50,003 nt of DNA from an uncultured bacterium (GCA_903854195.1 CAINVO010000034.1:1-50003), one strand, 5' to 3'; shown: positions 31,184-39,617, counted from the first letter of the stretch. Numbers and translations are program-made. Notes: a model not told the origin generated them from the sequence alone.

Positions 31184-31201
31184 ATTTTTATAGGTTTTTA
31201 G

Positions 31202-31229
31202 AGTATAACAGAAAGTTCTAAAAAGGCAA
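31202..31229 (-). promoter_or_regulatory. rpmE promoter
   Basis: Minus strand TTGCCT (31224-31229), 16 nt, TATACT (31202-31207), 18 nt before the ATG. Confidence 0.6.
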
Positions 31230-31243
31230 CTCCCTCTTATTTT

Positions 31244-32668
31244 TTACTGATTACCAGCCAAAATATCAATATTTCCTTGAAGCGCCGTTGCCTTTGCAAT
31301 AACCTGATCACCATAAAATTTATTACTACTATTACATGAACTTCCTGAATAATACTTACAAGCGGCGTTTCGTTCAGCTGTATAGCCACCATTTCCAGCC
31401 CCAAGATCAGATAAATACAGGGCAGAAGCCATGAAAGCATCTTTTGGATTCCAAGGATCTGGCTCTGATGAAATACCGAGGGAGGTCTTGAGACGTGAAA
31501 TATTCAGAGCCCAAGTAGAAGCGATAAACTGGGCCGGACCCATAGCCCCACCATAACCAACACTGAAAGGACAAGATACGCGAGTTTTGTAAGGGTCTCT
31601 GCCAAGAGCACCTGTAATGGCAAGAAACGGTTGAACATCTCGACTTGGCTTCATGATGTTTTTAACAGCCACACCTGTGCTAATTTTTATACCACTTCCA
31701 TCTGTAGCATTTGTCAGATAACATGCACCCACGTTTGAGCCAAGGTTACTTTCTTGTTGAATAACTGCGAGTAGAAATGCGGGTCGGACACCAGTCGCGG
31801 CAGAAGCAGCTTTTGCATAAACAACAGCATCTCCGAATTGAATTGAAGGTGCATCACGAAGCGAAAACAAAGCTGTTCGAATTTTTGAAGCCTGTGACTG
31901 TTTGTCTGCAATTGTAGATTGATAATTTTTCTGTTGAGTTTTGTTTAAACTTAAAAGCTTCTTTTTTTGGTTCTGAGCTGCCGTGATGTTTTGCTTTTCT
32001 GTTTCTACGTTCACTTCAATAGCCTGTTCCTGCACTCGCTTATCACTAAGTTGCTGCTTTGTTTGAACATTCTGATCTTTTGAAGATTTTATATCGCCAA
32101 GAATTGATCTTAATGACTGATTTATTGAAGCAAAGGAGTCAAGATCAATAAAAAACTTAGACAGATCTCCTCCACTAAGAAAAGCCTCCGCTAAAGAAAA
32201 ATTTTCGAGTTGGTTTGCCTGATTTATGATACGTCCAAGAGAACCTTGATCATGCCCTATCTGATCTGTAAGGGCATTAATGGTGTTATTAGTTACAGCA
32301 ATATTTTTACTAAGATTATCTATAGCAAGTTTATGAGCTTTGATTTTTAACTGAGCCTGTTTTACCTGTAGATCCAAAATTGAAATATCTCTACTGATTG
32401 ATGAAGCTTGATTTTGTGTAGTCGTAAGCTGACTAGTAACATCTGTGATTTGATTTTCCAAATCAGTCAAAGCTGTTTGACAAGCAATTTTTTGAGCTGG
32501 GGTATCACACTGAACACTCCCATTTGATGCCGCAGCTGATTGAATTTGTACTGCTGTCTGCGCGAAAGCTGGTTGCAAAAAAGAAACCGGATTAAGCACC
32601 AGTGAGAGTAATATTATTGAGATTGAAAATGATAGAAAAATGCTCCGTTTAAATAACGCGATAGGCAT
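31244..32668 (-). CDS. Secreted coiled-coil protein with lytic-transglycosylase-like C-terminal domain
   Basis: 474 residues from the ATG at 32668, which lies 7 nt after an extended -10; a longer start at 32740 would include that promoter. Signal peptide (SISIILLSLVLNPVSFLQPAFAQ), then a coiled coil (about 50-260, like EnvC/PcsB-type regulators), then a lysozyme-like domain (about 270-474): RPAFLLAVIQQESNLGSNVGACY with the catalytic-type Glu, and GYGGAMGPAQFIASTWA. Expected to cut peptidoglycan or control its cutting at division. Four or more Cys suggest disulfides. Confidence 0.85.
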   Translation of the reverse strand: MPIALFKRSIFLSFSISIILLSLVLNPVSFLQPAFAQTAVQIQSAAASNGSVQCDTPAQKIACQTALTDLENQITDVTSQLTTTQNQASSISRDISILDLQVKQAQLKIKAHKLAIDNLSKNIAVTNNTINALTDQIGHDQGSLGRIINQANQLENFSLAEAFLSGGDLSKFFIDLDSFASINQSLRSILGDIKSSKDQNVQTKQQLSDKRVQEQAIEVNVETEKQNITAAQNQKKKLLSLNKTQQKNYQSTIADKQSQASKIRTALFSLRDAPSIQFGDAVVYAKAASAATGVRPAFLLAVIQQESNLGSNVGACYLTNATDGSGIKISTGVAVKNIMKPSRDVQPFLAITGALGRDPYKTRVSCPFSVGYGGAMGPAQFIASTWALNISRLKTSLGISSEPDPWNPKDAFMASALYLSDLGAGNGGYTAERNAACKYYSGSSCNSSNKFYGDQVIAKATALQGNIDILAGNQ

Positions 32669-32675
32669 AGCCGAT

Positions 32676-32684
32676 ATTATACCA
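32676..32684 (-). promoter_or_regulatory. Promoter of the lytic-domain gene (extended -10, leaderless start)
   Basis: Minus strand TGG-TATAAT (32676-32681), then 7 nt to the ATG. Weak -35. Confidence 0.6.
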
Positions 32685-32730
32685 ATTTTTAAAGAGGAAA
32701 AACAGCTGCAGAACAATGTGTAAACACAAT

Positions 32731-32854
32731 TTAAAAACAAAATAAAAACACACCTTAGGGGGGCTCTCGGAGCGCGACGGCGCGAGAGTGAAGGAAAAAG
32801 TCAACAGACTTTTTACCTGTACCCGATAAAGTGTGTTTTTATTTTTGTTTTTAA
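32731..32854 (+). terminator. Three-way-junction 3' element, copy 4 (after rplY)
   Basis: Arms 32731-32753 and 32831-32854 pair over 23 bp with one extra A. Core on the plus strand: CTC-GGA-GCGC-GACG-GCGC-GA-GAG, then TGA, then AGG-AAAAAGTC-AACA-GACTTTTT-A-CCT, then GTA. The core lies antisense to rplY, which it follows by 9 nt. Confidence 0.8.
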
Positions 32855-32863
32855 ATTAACACA

Positions 32864-33508
32864 TTACTCAGCAGCTGATTCTCCCTCTTCTTCTTTCTTA
32901 CCTTTCTTCTCAGAGATTTCAATTGCTGATAGATCAACTGGAGTAGCTTCTTCTTCCTTCTCCTCCTTTGGAGCAGCAGTTAGAGCGATAACTTCTTCAG
33001 CTTCTGTAATAAGAGTAACTCCTGCAGGCAATTTGATTTCATTTGCCAATACTTGGCTATCAAATGTAGCGAGTGTAGAAATATCTACTGTTAACTCATG
33101 TGGTAGGTCCTTAGGCAAAGCTTCAATTTCAACTTCGTGCAATACTTTTACAAGTACTCCACCAAGCTCTTTGACAGCTGGAGCAACACCAACGAATTCC
33201 AATGGAACGTGAACTTGAACTTTTTTACCTTTTTCAAGAATATAAAAGTCAACATGTTTAACGACTCCTGTTACAGGATCAACGTAAACATCATGGATAA
33301 GTGCCTCGTGGTCCTCGCCAACACCTTTTAGGGTGATAACGGAAGATTCGCCTGCCTCTTTCCATGCCTTTAGAAAATCAACTTTAGGCACCGAAATAGA
33401 CGTTGACGGCTCTTTACGACCATAAAATACTGCTGGGATAATGCCTGAGGCGCGCATTTCATCCAGTTTCTGGGCGATATCTCGCTTTACAACGTTTAAT
33501 GTAGTCAT
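32864..33508 (-). CDS. rplY: 50S ribosomal protein bL25 (CTC form)
   Basis: Binds 5S rRNA. 214 residues: an N-terminal bL25 domain (LNVVKRDIAQKLDEMRASGIIPAVFYGR) and a C-terminal TL5/CTC domain (VHVPLEFVGVAPAVKELGGVLV, LPHELTVDISTLATFDSQVLA). The tail is acidic. The start at 33508 is chosen because it is 7 nt after a TTGATT/TATGAT promoter; an ATG at 33520 would overlap that -10. Confidence 0.93.
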   Translation of the reverse strand: MTTLNVVKRDIAQKLDEMRASGIIPAVFYGRKEPSTSISVPKVDFLKAWKEAGESSVITLKGVGEDHEALIHDVYVDPVTGVVKHVDFYILEKGKKVQVHVPLEFVGVAPAVKELGGVLVKVLHEVEIEALPKDLPHELTVDISTLATFDSQVLANEIKLPAGVTLITEAEEVIALTAAPKEEKEEEATPVDLSAIEISEKKGKKEEEGESAAE

Positions 33509-33515
33509 GCGAGCC

Positions 33516-33543
33516 ATCATAACCTATTTTGCTTAAAAATCAA
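33516..33543 (-). promoter_or_regulatory. rplY promoter, leaderless start
   Basis: Minus strand TTGATT (33538-33543), 16 nt, TATGAT (33516-33521), 7 nt before the ATG at 33508. Confidence 0.6.
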
Positions 33544-33588
33544 GTCTTTATTTAAACAAACCTTCAAAAAATATGAGGTCTATGTACC

Positions 33589-34062
33589 TTAATTACACAA
33601 ATATGAATTGTTGTTGATACCAGTTGAGGTTCCCGACTTGCCAGTACTATCAACACAATATGTTACACCTCCGGACGGACTTGAACTTGCGGCCACTGCC
33701 CATGCATATGTTGGGGTAGTTGATGCAGCACAATAAACATTTGCACCACCCACGGAAGTAATACCTGCGATAAGTCCAGAGACACCATTAGCAACGGACG
33801 CTGTATTAAATGGCGCCTGACTTGTGCACACAGTTTTAGCAGGAGCTGCCGCCACGCCATAGTTACCCTTTGTTGAATAATACATTTCCATCTGAGATCT
33901 AAGATTTACAAGTTGAAGCTGTACGGCTGAAGTTTTGCCTTTCTGTCTAGCAACACTAAGAGCTGCCAAAACGATTCCAGATAAAATAGTAATAATTGCA
34001 ATAACTATCAATAGTTCTATTAGGGAAAAACCTGAATTCGCTTTTTTAGTCATTACTTTCAT
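33589..34062 (-). CDS. Type IV pilin-like protein (prepilin)
   Basis: 157 residues. A short basic leader ends in Gly before FSLIELLIVIAIITILSG, the class III prepilin motif cut by PilD before Phe, with Glu at +5. A helical spine follows (ARQKGKTSAVQLQLVNLRSQMEMYYSTKGNYG), then a Ser/Thr/Gly-rich C-terminal domain with four cysteines. It starts 10 nt after the fba stop, so probably shares its transcript. No pilus assembly genes are in the window. Could be a major or minor pilin. Confidence 0.9.
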   Translation of the reverse strand: MKVMTKKANSGFSLIELLIVIAIITILSGIVLAALSVARQKGKTSAVQLQLVNLRSQMEMYYSTKGNYGVAAAPAKTVCTSQAPFNTASVANGVSGLIAGITSVGGANVYCAASTTPTYAWAVAASSSPSGGVTYCVDSTGKSGTSTGINNNSYLCN

Positions 34063-34072
34063 ATTATCAGAT

Positions 34073-34978
34073 TTATAATCTCAAATCTATACGTATCTTT
34101 TCTTCAGCAACTTTCTGCATTGCTAGGCCAGCGCTTGCTGTAATTTTATATGGTGTGTTTTCATCTGTATTTTCAGCAAGATATTTTCTAAGAGCCTGAG
34201 TATAGGCAAAACGAAGCTCAGTACTAACATGAACAATACCTACTCCATTTTCAATACTTTTTTTAACATCTTCAGCAGAGTTTCCTGATGCACCATGAAG
34301 CACTAATGGGATTTTAACAACATTATAAACAGAAGCCACGGCCTCAATATTTAAAGCAGGATCTACCCCACCACGAAGCATTCCATGAAAATTACCAACG
34401 GCAGGGGCAAGCAAATCCACCCCCGTCTCATTTACAAAACGAATTGCATCTTCTGGTTTGGTCAATGAATCAACTGAAAGAGAAGCTCCATCTGGAATAG
34501 CATCGAGCACCTTTGAGGACTGTCCAATGTATCCGAGTTCCCCTTCAATCAAGATGTCTCGTCCCGTTTTTTGCATTAAATCTTTTGCATATTCTACACA
34601 TTTTTTTGCCTCAATAATATTTTCCTCCATTGAAAGTTTTGCCCCATCAAAAATTGCCATGTCGTATCCTGCATCTAGAGCCTCTTTTACCTTTTCAAAT
34701 GAGTATGTGTGATCAGCATTTAGAAAAACAGGCTGTCCCTTTACTCGAAGACTCTGAACAAGAGCCACTGCCTGGTCTAAGCCTATAACCTCCCTCTCAC
34801 CTTCCGATGTTCCAATAATTACTGGAATAGTCTGTTCATTGGTGAGCCCGATTTCTTTTGACACAACCTGCGCAGCTTTTACAACCGCCCAAAAACCTTC
34901 TAGGTTTGAAATATTAAAATGAGCGACAGCTGTCTTTGATTCTGATGCTTCTTTTACGTACTGGCGAAGTGATTTCAT
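34073..34978 (-). CDS. fba: Class II fructose-bisphosphate aldolase
   Basis: Interconverts fructose 1,6-bisphosphate with two triose phosphates using zinc. 301 residues: AVAHFNISNLEGFWAV, FLNADHTYS with the catalytic Asp and metal His, IEGELGYIG, and PLVLHGASGNS with the third metal His and phosphate-binding Gly/Ser. It is divergent from a PfkB kinase and near the transketolase, Rpe, RpiB and GAPDH genes, so it joins the pentose shunt to lower glycolysis. Confidence 0.95.
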   Translation of the reverse strand: MKSLRQYVKEASESKTAVAHFNISNLEGFWAVVKAAQVVSKEIGLTNEQTIPVIIGTSEGEREVIGLDQAVALVQSLRVKGQPVFLNADHTYSFEKVKEALDAGYDMAIFDGAKLSMEENIIEAKKCVEYAKDLMQKTGRDILIEGELGYIGQSSKVLDAIPDGASLSVDSLTKPEDAIRFVNETGVDLLAPAVGNFHGMLRGGVDPALNIEAVASVYNVVKIPLVLHGASGNSAEDVKKSIENGVGIVHVSTELRFAYTQALRKYLAENTDENTPYKITASAGLAMQKVAEEKIRIDLRL

Positions 34979-35031
34979 TTTGATTGTTGATAATCTGTTA
35001 ATTTGTTGGGCTTATTTTAACATGCCCTGAC

Positions 35032-35059
35032 CTGACAGGATACAGCTCTGTGGTACAAT
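35032..35059 (+). promoter_or_regulatory. Promoter of the PfkB kinase gene, leaderless start
   Basis: CTGACA (35032-35037), 16-nt spacer ending TGG, TACAAT (35054-35059), 7 nt before the ATG at 35067. Confidence 0.65.
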
Positions 35060-35066
35060 ATAGGCC

Positions 35067-36167
35067 ATGAATAATTCATCAATAAATGATTCTGGAGATA
35101 TACAGGCGTCTGACACAGATAAACATGAGGAACCAGTAGGACTAGAATTTTTAGCAATTGGAGACACAGTTATAGATGCTTTTATAAAACTCAAACAAGC
35201 ACATGAAGTAAAAACAGCTGGGAAAGAACCAGAGCTGTGTATGCCGTTTGCGGACAAAATTCCTTATGAGATGTCCGAAGAACTACCCGCAGTAGGAAAC
35301 AGCGCCAACGGTGCAGTCTCCGCAACAAGACTTGGAATGAAATCTGGGATTATCACCAACCTAGGTGACGACCAACACGGTAAAGAATGTTTAGACAGAT
35401 TTCATCTAGAAAATATTGATACATCTCTTATCACTATCCACCAAGGCTTAAAGACAAATTACCATTATGTACTTTGGTTTGAAAAAGATCGAACTATTTT
35501 AATAAAGCATGAAATCTATCCATACAAACTTCCATCAGTTCTGACTCCAAAATGGCTTTATTTAAGTTCCCTCGGAGAAAATTCTCTGGATTATCACAAA
35601 GAAATTTCAGAATATTTAAAAGCAAATCCTTCAATAAATCTTATTTTTCAACCAGGCACTTACCAGATAAAATTTGGTAAAGAAATTCTTGCAGAAATTT
35701 ACAAGCGTTCAAAAATTTTTGTCTGCAACATTGAGGAGGCTCAACACATACTTGGTATCACAGATAGTCGTGATGTCAAAATTCTTATGGAAAAAATATC
35801 AAATCTTGGACCAGAGATTGTAGTACTCACAGACGGACCAGACGGAGCCTATGCTAGATACAAAAGAAATAATCCAGAAAGCGAACAAGGATCAAATCAA
35901 TCGCAAAATTTCGTATCAGTATTTATACCAGCATATCCTGACCCACTTCCTGCATACGAACGAACAGGTGCGGGTGATGCTTTTTGTTCAACATTTTCAG
36001 TGGCTATAGCTCTTGGAAAAACCAAGGAAGAAGCCATGAAATGGGGTTCAATAAATGCAGCTTATGTTGTACAACAAGTTGGTGCCCAGAAAGGACTTTT
36101 ATCAAGAGATCGAGTAGAAAAAATCATGTCTGAAGCTCCATCAGATTGGCAAGTCAAAGAAATCTAA
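35067..36167 (+). CDS. PfkB-family carbohydrate kinase
   Basis: 366 residues of the ribokinase fold. Near the N-terminus is LAIGDTVIDAFI; PAVGNSANGAVSATRLG marks the sugar site; the catalytic anion hole is ERTGAGDAFCSTFS (about 300-313). A polar N-terminal tail and a segment near 45-60 (GKEPELCMPFADKIPYEM) make it longer than ribokinase (~310). Substrate not readable: ribose, fructose-6-phosphate or a nucleoside. The carbon-gene context makes a sugar-phosphate role likely. Convergent with tktC, with only AT-rich weak inverted repeats between them. Confidence 0.85.
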   Translation: MNNSSINDSGDIQASDTDKHEEPVGLEFLAIGDTVIDAFIKLKQAHEVKTAGKEPELCMPFADKIPYEMSEELPAVGNSANGAVSATRLGMKSGIITNLGDDQHGKECLDRFHLENIDTSLITIHQGLKTNYHYVLWFEKDRTILIKHEIYPYKLPSVLTPKWLYLSSLGENSLDYHKEISEYLKANPSINLIFQPGTYQIKFGKEILAEIYKRSKIFVCNIEEAQHILGITDSRDVKILMEKISNLGPEIVVLTDGPDGAYARYKRNNPESEQGSNQSQNFVSVFIPAYPDPLPAYERTGAGDAFCSTFSVAIALGKTKEEAMKWGSINAAYVVQQVGAQKGLLSRDRVEKIMSEAPSDWQVKEI

Positions 36168-36209
36168 AGCCAGAATATTTTTAATTTAAATTTTCAACTA
36201 GTTTTTAGA

Positions 36210-37235
36210 CTAGAAAATATTTTTTCTAGTACGAACTTTTTCAATAGCTATCCCAATATCTGACTCCCCCATTCCGTAATATTCTAAAAGTTCATCGGGT
36301 GTACCGGATTGTCCAAAACGATCACACACTCCAATAAATTCAATTGGTACTGGAAAAAATCTAGCTACACACTCTGCAATAGCACTACCCATTCCTCCAT
36401 ATACTTGATGCTCTTCTATTGTCACAAGTGCTCCAGCTTCTCGAGCTAAAGCAATGATTGAAGCTTCATCGAGGGGTTTAATTGTGGAAAGATTTAAAAC
36501 CTTAATAGATCCGAGTCCCTCATCTGCATATTTTTTTGCAACTTTAAGTGCTTTGTAAAGAAGTGCCCCTGTTGCAATCACACCTACATCAACTTTTTTA
36601 AAGTCCTTTATGAAATCTTTTGGATCAAAAAAAACCTGAGCCTGCCCAATTTTAAAAGGTGTTTCTTCGCTAGTCATGATTGGAGTTTTCTCGCGCGCTA
36701 GGCGTATATACGTTGGTTCTTTTGTAGTGGCAGCTGCCATTGTAGCCTTACGCGCCTCTATAGCATCGCATGGGGATATCACCACCATATTTGGAATAAC
36801 CCGAGTAATAGCAATGTCCTCAATAGCCTGATGAGTTCCACCATCTGGCCCTACAGAAACCCCAGCATGTGACCCTGCAATTTTCACAGGGACATCGTTG
36901 TAGCAAATTGTTGTGCGAATCTGTTCCCAATTTCTTCCAGGAGAAAACATTGCATAAGAGGAGATAAAAGGTATTTTACCCATAGCCGCCATACCTGAAG
37001 CAACTGATGCGAGATTTTGTTCAGCAACCCCCACCTGTACAAAACGCTCAGGAAATCTTTCCTTAAATAAATACATTTGAGTTGACTCTGAGAGGTCCGC
37101 GCAAAGACCCACTACATTTTCATCAAGCTTTCCTGCCTCAAGCAATCCATCACCAAATCCACGACGTATTGGCAACATCTCAATGTCTTTTTCAAAAAGT
37201 TTTGGATTTAGTTTTAAATTATTTTCTTTTGGCAT
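36210..37235 (-). CDS. Transketolase, C-terminal half
   Basis: 341 residues holding the pyrimidine-binding and C-terminal domains: AEQNLASVASGMAAMGKIPF with the cofactor-activating Glu, GSHAGVSVGPDGGTHQAIED, and TIEEHQVYGGMGSAIAE. It works with the separate N-terminal half encoded just upstream (37285-38178), 49 nt away in the same transcript. It moves two-carbon units between sugar phosphates. The split form is common in archaea and small bacterial genomes; the last residues are trimmed compared with full-length enzymes. Confidence 0.92.
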   Translation of the reverse strand: MPKENNLKLNPKLFEKDIEMLPIRRGFGDGLLEAGKLDENVVGLCADLSESTQMYLFKERFPERFVQVGVAEQNLASVASGMAAMGKIPFISSYAMFSPGRNWEQIRTTICYNDVPVKIAGSHAGVSVGPDGGTHQAIEDIAITRVIPNMVVISPCDAIEARKATMAAATTKEPTYIRLAREKTPIMTSEETPFKIGQAQVFFDPKDFIKDFKKVDVGVIATGALLYKALKVAKKYADEGLGSIKVLNLSTIKPLDEASIIALAREAGALVTIEEHQVYGGMGSAIAECVARFFPVPIEFIGVCDRFGQSGTPDELLEYYGMGESDIGIAIEKVRTRKNIF

Positions 37236-37284
37236 TTTATTTTTTATTTGTGTACATTAATCAATGTTTATTTTATGCACATTT

Positions 37285-38178
37285 TTACTGATGTTCACTA
37301 GAAATTTTTCCTCCCAAAGTTCGGAGTTCGGCAAGAGCCATATCGGCTTCGGCTTTACTTGGTGGTTTACCATGCCATTCTGGTTTTCGTTCAAACTCTT
37401 TTACACCACGGCCTGGAATAGTATGAGCAATGATGACAGATGGCTTTTCAAAAAAGGCTTTTGCTTGTTCTATAGCATCAGCAATTTGTTGAAAATTATG
37501 ACCATCAATTTGCTGAACATGCCAACCAAAAGACTTCCACTTTTCATATAAGGGAGAAAGGGGCATAACATCTTCAGTAAAACCATCTATTTGAATATTA
37601 TTTCTATCCACAATTGCAATGAGATTACTTAATCTTTCTTTACTTCCCAACATTGCAGCCTCCCAATTTTGACCCTCGTCAAGCTCTCCATCACCAAGCA
37701 AACAATATATAAAACGATCAATTCCAGATGGACCTCTAAGTTCAGCTCCTGTACGATTTTTAGTATTTATTTGGTCTGCTATCGCCATACCAACAGCTTG
37801 TGAAAGACCTGACCCTAATGGACCTGAGCTATTTTCTAAATATGGTAAAAAATCTCGATGTGGATGACCCTGCAAACGTGAACCGAATTTTCTTAAAGTT
37901 TGCAACTCTTCTACTGGAAAATATCCACTATGGGCCATGGTTGCATAAAGCACTGGACAGATATGTCCATTTGAAAGTACTAGCCTGTCACGCTCCGGCC
38001 AAGTGGGATTTTTAGGATCGTGACGAAGTGAATGAAAATATAAAGTAGTAAAAATATCTGCCATACCAAGTGGTCCGGCAGTATGACCAGACCCAGCAGT
38101 AACAAGCATTGAGATAATAGATTGCCTTATCTCATTTGCGGTTTTTTCAAGCAGGATAATTCCTTGATCTGTTAACAT
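37285..38178 (-). CDS. Transketolase, N-terminal half
   Basis: 297 residues of the thiamine-diphosphate-binding domain: GSGHTAGPLGMADIFTTLYF, LSNGHICPVLYA, GSLGSGLS-like GPLGSGLSQAVG, and the metal motif GDGELDEGQ ... DRNNIQ. First gene of the tkt pair. Its promoter abuts a 27-bp hairpin at 38206-38277. Confidence 0.93.
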   Translation of the reverse strand: MLTDQGIILLEKTANEIRQSIISMLVTAGSGHTAGPLGMADIFTTLYFHSLRHDPKNPTWPERDRLVLSNGHICPVLYATMAHSGYFPVEELQTLRKFGSRLQGHPHRDFLPYLENSSGPLGSGLSQAVGMAIADQINTKNRTGAELRGPSGIDRFIYCLLGDGELDEGQNWEAAMLGSKERLSNLIAIVDRNNIQIDGFTEDVMPLSPLYEKWKSFGWHVQQIDGHNFQQIADAIEQAKAFFEKPSVIIAHTIPGRGVKEFERKPEWHGKPPSKAEADMALAELRTLGGKISSEHQ

Positions 38179-38191
38179 TTTATTTATTTAA

Positions 38192-38200
38192 ATTATACCA
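38192..38200 (-). promoter_or_regulatory. Promoter of the split transketolase genes
   Basis: Minus strand TGG-TATAAT (38192-38197), 13 nt before the ATG at 38178. Any -35 would fall inside the arm of the adjacent hairpin. Confidence 0.55.
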
Positions 38201-38205
38201 AAGTA

Positions 38206-38277
38206 TTGCAAATATATACACGACCTTTTTACTAAGCGCTTCGCTAACCCGTAAAAAGGTCGTGTATATATTTGCAA
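38206..38277 (-). terminator. Hairpin with GGGTTAG-type loop upstream of tkt (copy 3)
   Basis: Perfect 27-bp arms (38206-38232, 38251-38277) around an 18-nt loop. On the minus strand the loop region is ACGGGTTAGCGAAGCGCTTA, identical to that of the next element but in the opposite orientation. Confidence 0.8.
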
Positions 38278-38329
38278 CCATTTAGCGTTATTCAACAAAC
38301 CAGGCATTGGATTTTTGACGAGAATAATT

Positions 38330-38417
38330 CTGAGGTAGCCCTGTAGGAAAATATCTTTTTGAACGGGTTAGCGAAGCGCTTAGAGAAAAAAGATATTTTC
38401 CTACAGGACTACTTTAG
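38330..38417 (+). terminator. Hairpin with GGGTTAG-type loop after rpe (copy 4)
   Basis: 31-nt arms (38330-38360, 38387-38417) pair with two G-T pairs and one C-A mismatch, so the fold is better in plus-strand RNA. The loop of 26 nt contains ACGGGTTAGCGAAGCGCTTA. It lies 12 nt beyond the Rpe-like gene, antisense in orientation. Confidence 0.75.
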
Positions 38418-38429
38418 TTATTATCTTTA

Positions 38430-39152
38430 TTATTCAAAACAGTCATCAAGAGCGTGTATCTCTCCAGCAACATCAATACTTTCTATAAGATCATGACCGA
38501 CGACTAGTCTAGATGCACCTGCATCAATCAGATCGAGCGCTGTGGCAATAGTAACGGCTCCATCAACACTTATTGTTAAATCAGGAAAAGCGTCTCTAAT
38601 AGCTTGAACCTTAACTAACGAACGAGGATCAAAATCCTGACTTTGAAAACCTACATTGGCAATTCCCATCACTTGAACAAGATCAAGCCGATCTCGTATT
38701 TCAGAAATATAAGAAATATCATCTTCTACAGCAGAATCCAAATGAACGGCAAGACCAGCAAAAACCCCACGAGAAGAAAGCTCTTCCAAAATTTTCTCTA
38801 AAGTTTCTTTATCATACTTTCCATCTCGTTTTGGATGAAGAACAATACACTCTGCCCCAGCCATTATCCATTTGTCTATTTCTGCAGCTGGGTCAACAAC
38901 CATAAGATCAATTTCAAAATTTATATCCTGCCAAAAAGGCAAGCCCTCTTCTTGGTCAACAAGCTTTTGAAGGTCACCTTGTGCCGCTTCTGTTCTATAA
39001 GGCCATGAAGCCTTTGGTGTAAGTTCCCCATCACAAACATCTATTTGAACTAAAGGTACAAAATTTTTAAATCTACAAACACCGTCCACCAAGTCGCGAT
39101 CTCGTGAAGGTAAAATTGCAGGAACTATTCTTGATGAAATATATTTTGACAT
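38430..39152 (-). CDS. Ribulose-phosphate 3-epimerase-like protein with altered metal site
   Basis: 240-residue TIM barrel placed with the pentose-shunt genes. The family pattern is recognisable: IVPAILPS, QIDVCDGELTPKASWP, FEIDLMVVDP, VQVMGI, SVDGAVTIATALDLIDAGASRLVVG. Rpe normally binds metal with His-x-Asp in HVDVMDG, a His in DVHLM and an Asp in VDGG. Here the two His are replaced (QID, EIDLM) while both Asp remain. It may use a different ligand set or a related substrate; by context it is the only epimerase candidate in the window. Confidence 0.78.
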   Translation of the reverse strand: MSKYISSRIVPAILPSRDRDLVDGVCRFKNFVPLVQIDVCDGELTPKASWPYRTEAAQGDLQKLVDQEEGLPFWQDINFEIDLMVVDPAAEIDKWIMAGAECIVLHPKRDGKYDKETLEKILEELSSRGVFAGLAVHLDSAVEDDISYISEIRDRLDLVQVMGIANVGFQSQDFDPRSLVKVQAIRDAFPDLTISVDGAVTIATALDLIDAGASRLVVGHDLIESIDVAGEIHALDDCFE

Positions 39153-39164
39153 GTTTTTTAAAAT

Positions 39165-39617
39165 TTAATCTATTTTTGCGATTCTTCTTGCGTGCCTTTC
39201 CTCTCCTGAAAATTTTGTTTCAAGCCAAATCTTAGTGACATCACGAGCCTCTGAATCTGTAAGGAAATGCGCTCCGAGAGATAAAATATTTGCATCATTA
39301 TGTTGTCTTGAAAGTTTTATTATTTCTATCGGTTCACCATAATAAACTACTGCTCTTACGCCCTTATATCTATTTGCAACAATTGCCTCTCCTTGACCAG
39401 AATGCCCTAAAATAACAGCTTTTGCTTCTCCAGCAAAGCTATTTTGATCTTTACTAATCTCTTGTGCAACTAATTTTATATAATCAGGATAATCATCTCC
39501 AGCAACAAACTTAGATGGTCCCAAATCTTTTACATCATGACCCCACTCTTTTAGCCAAATATTAAGCTTTTCTTTTAGCTCGAAGCCTGCATGATCTGAT
39601 CCTAAATATATTTTCAT
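39165..39617 (-). CDS. rpiB: RpiB/LacA/LacB family sugar-phosphate isomerase
   Basis: 150 residues: MKIYLGSDHAGFELKEKL at the N-terminus, DYPDYIKLVAQEI, KGVRAVVYYG, SRQHNDANILSLGAHFL. It interconverts ribose-5-phosphate and ribulose-5-phosphate, joining Rpe and transketolase. The usual CGTGIG segment with its catalytic Cys reads GHSGQGEAIVAN here, so the base may be another residue. It lies between gap and the Rpe-like gene in one minus-strand run. Confidence 0.88.
   Translation of the reverse strand: MKIYLGSDHAGFELKEKLNIWLKEWGHDVKDLGPSKFVAGDDYPDYIKLVAQEISKDQNSFAGEAKAVILGHSGQGEAIVANRYKGVRAVVYYGEPIEIIKLSRQHNDANILSLGAHFLTDSEARDVTKIWLETKFSGEERHARRIAKID

Noticed and set aside
36168-36209. Terminator between pfkB and the transketolase C-half
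   Set aside because: Only overlapping weak AT-rich inverted repeats are present, with no stable stem.
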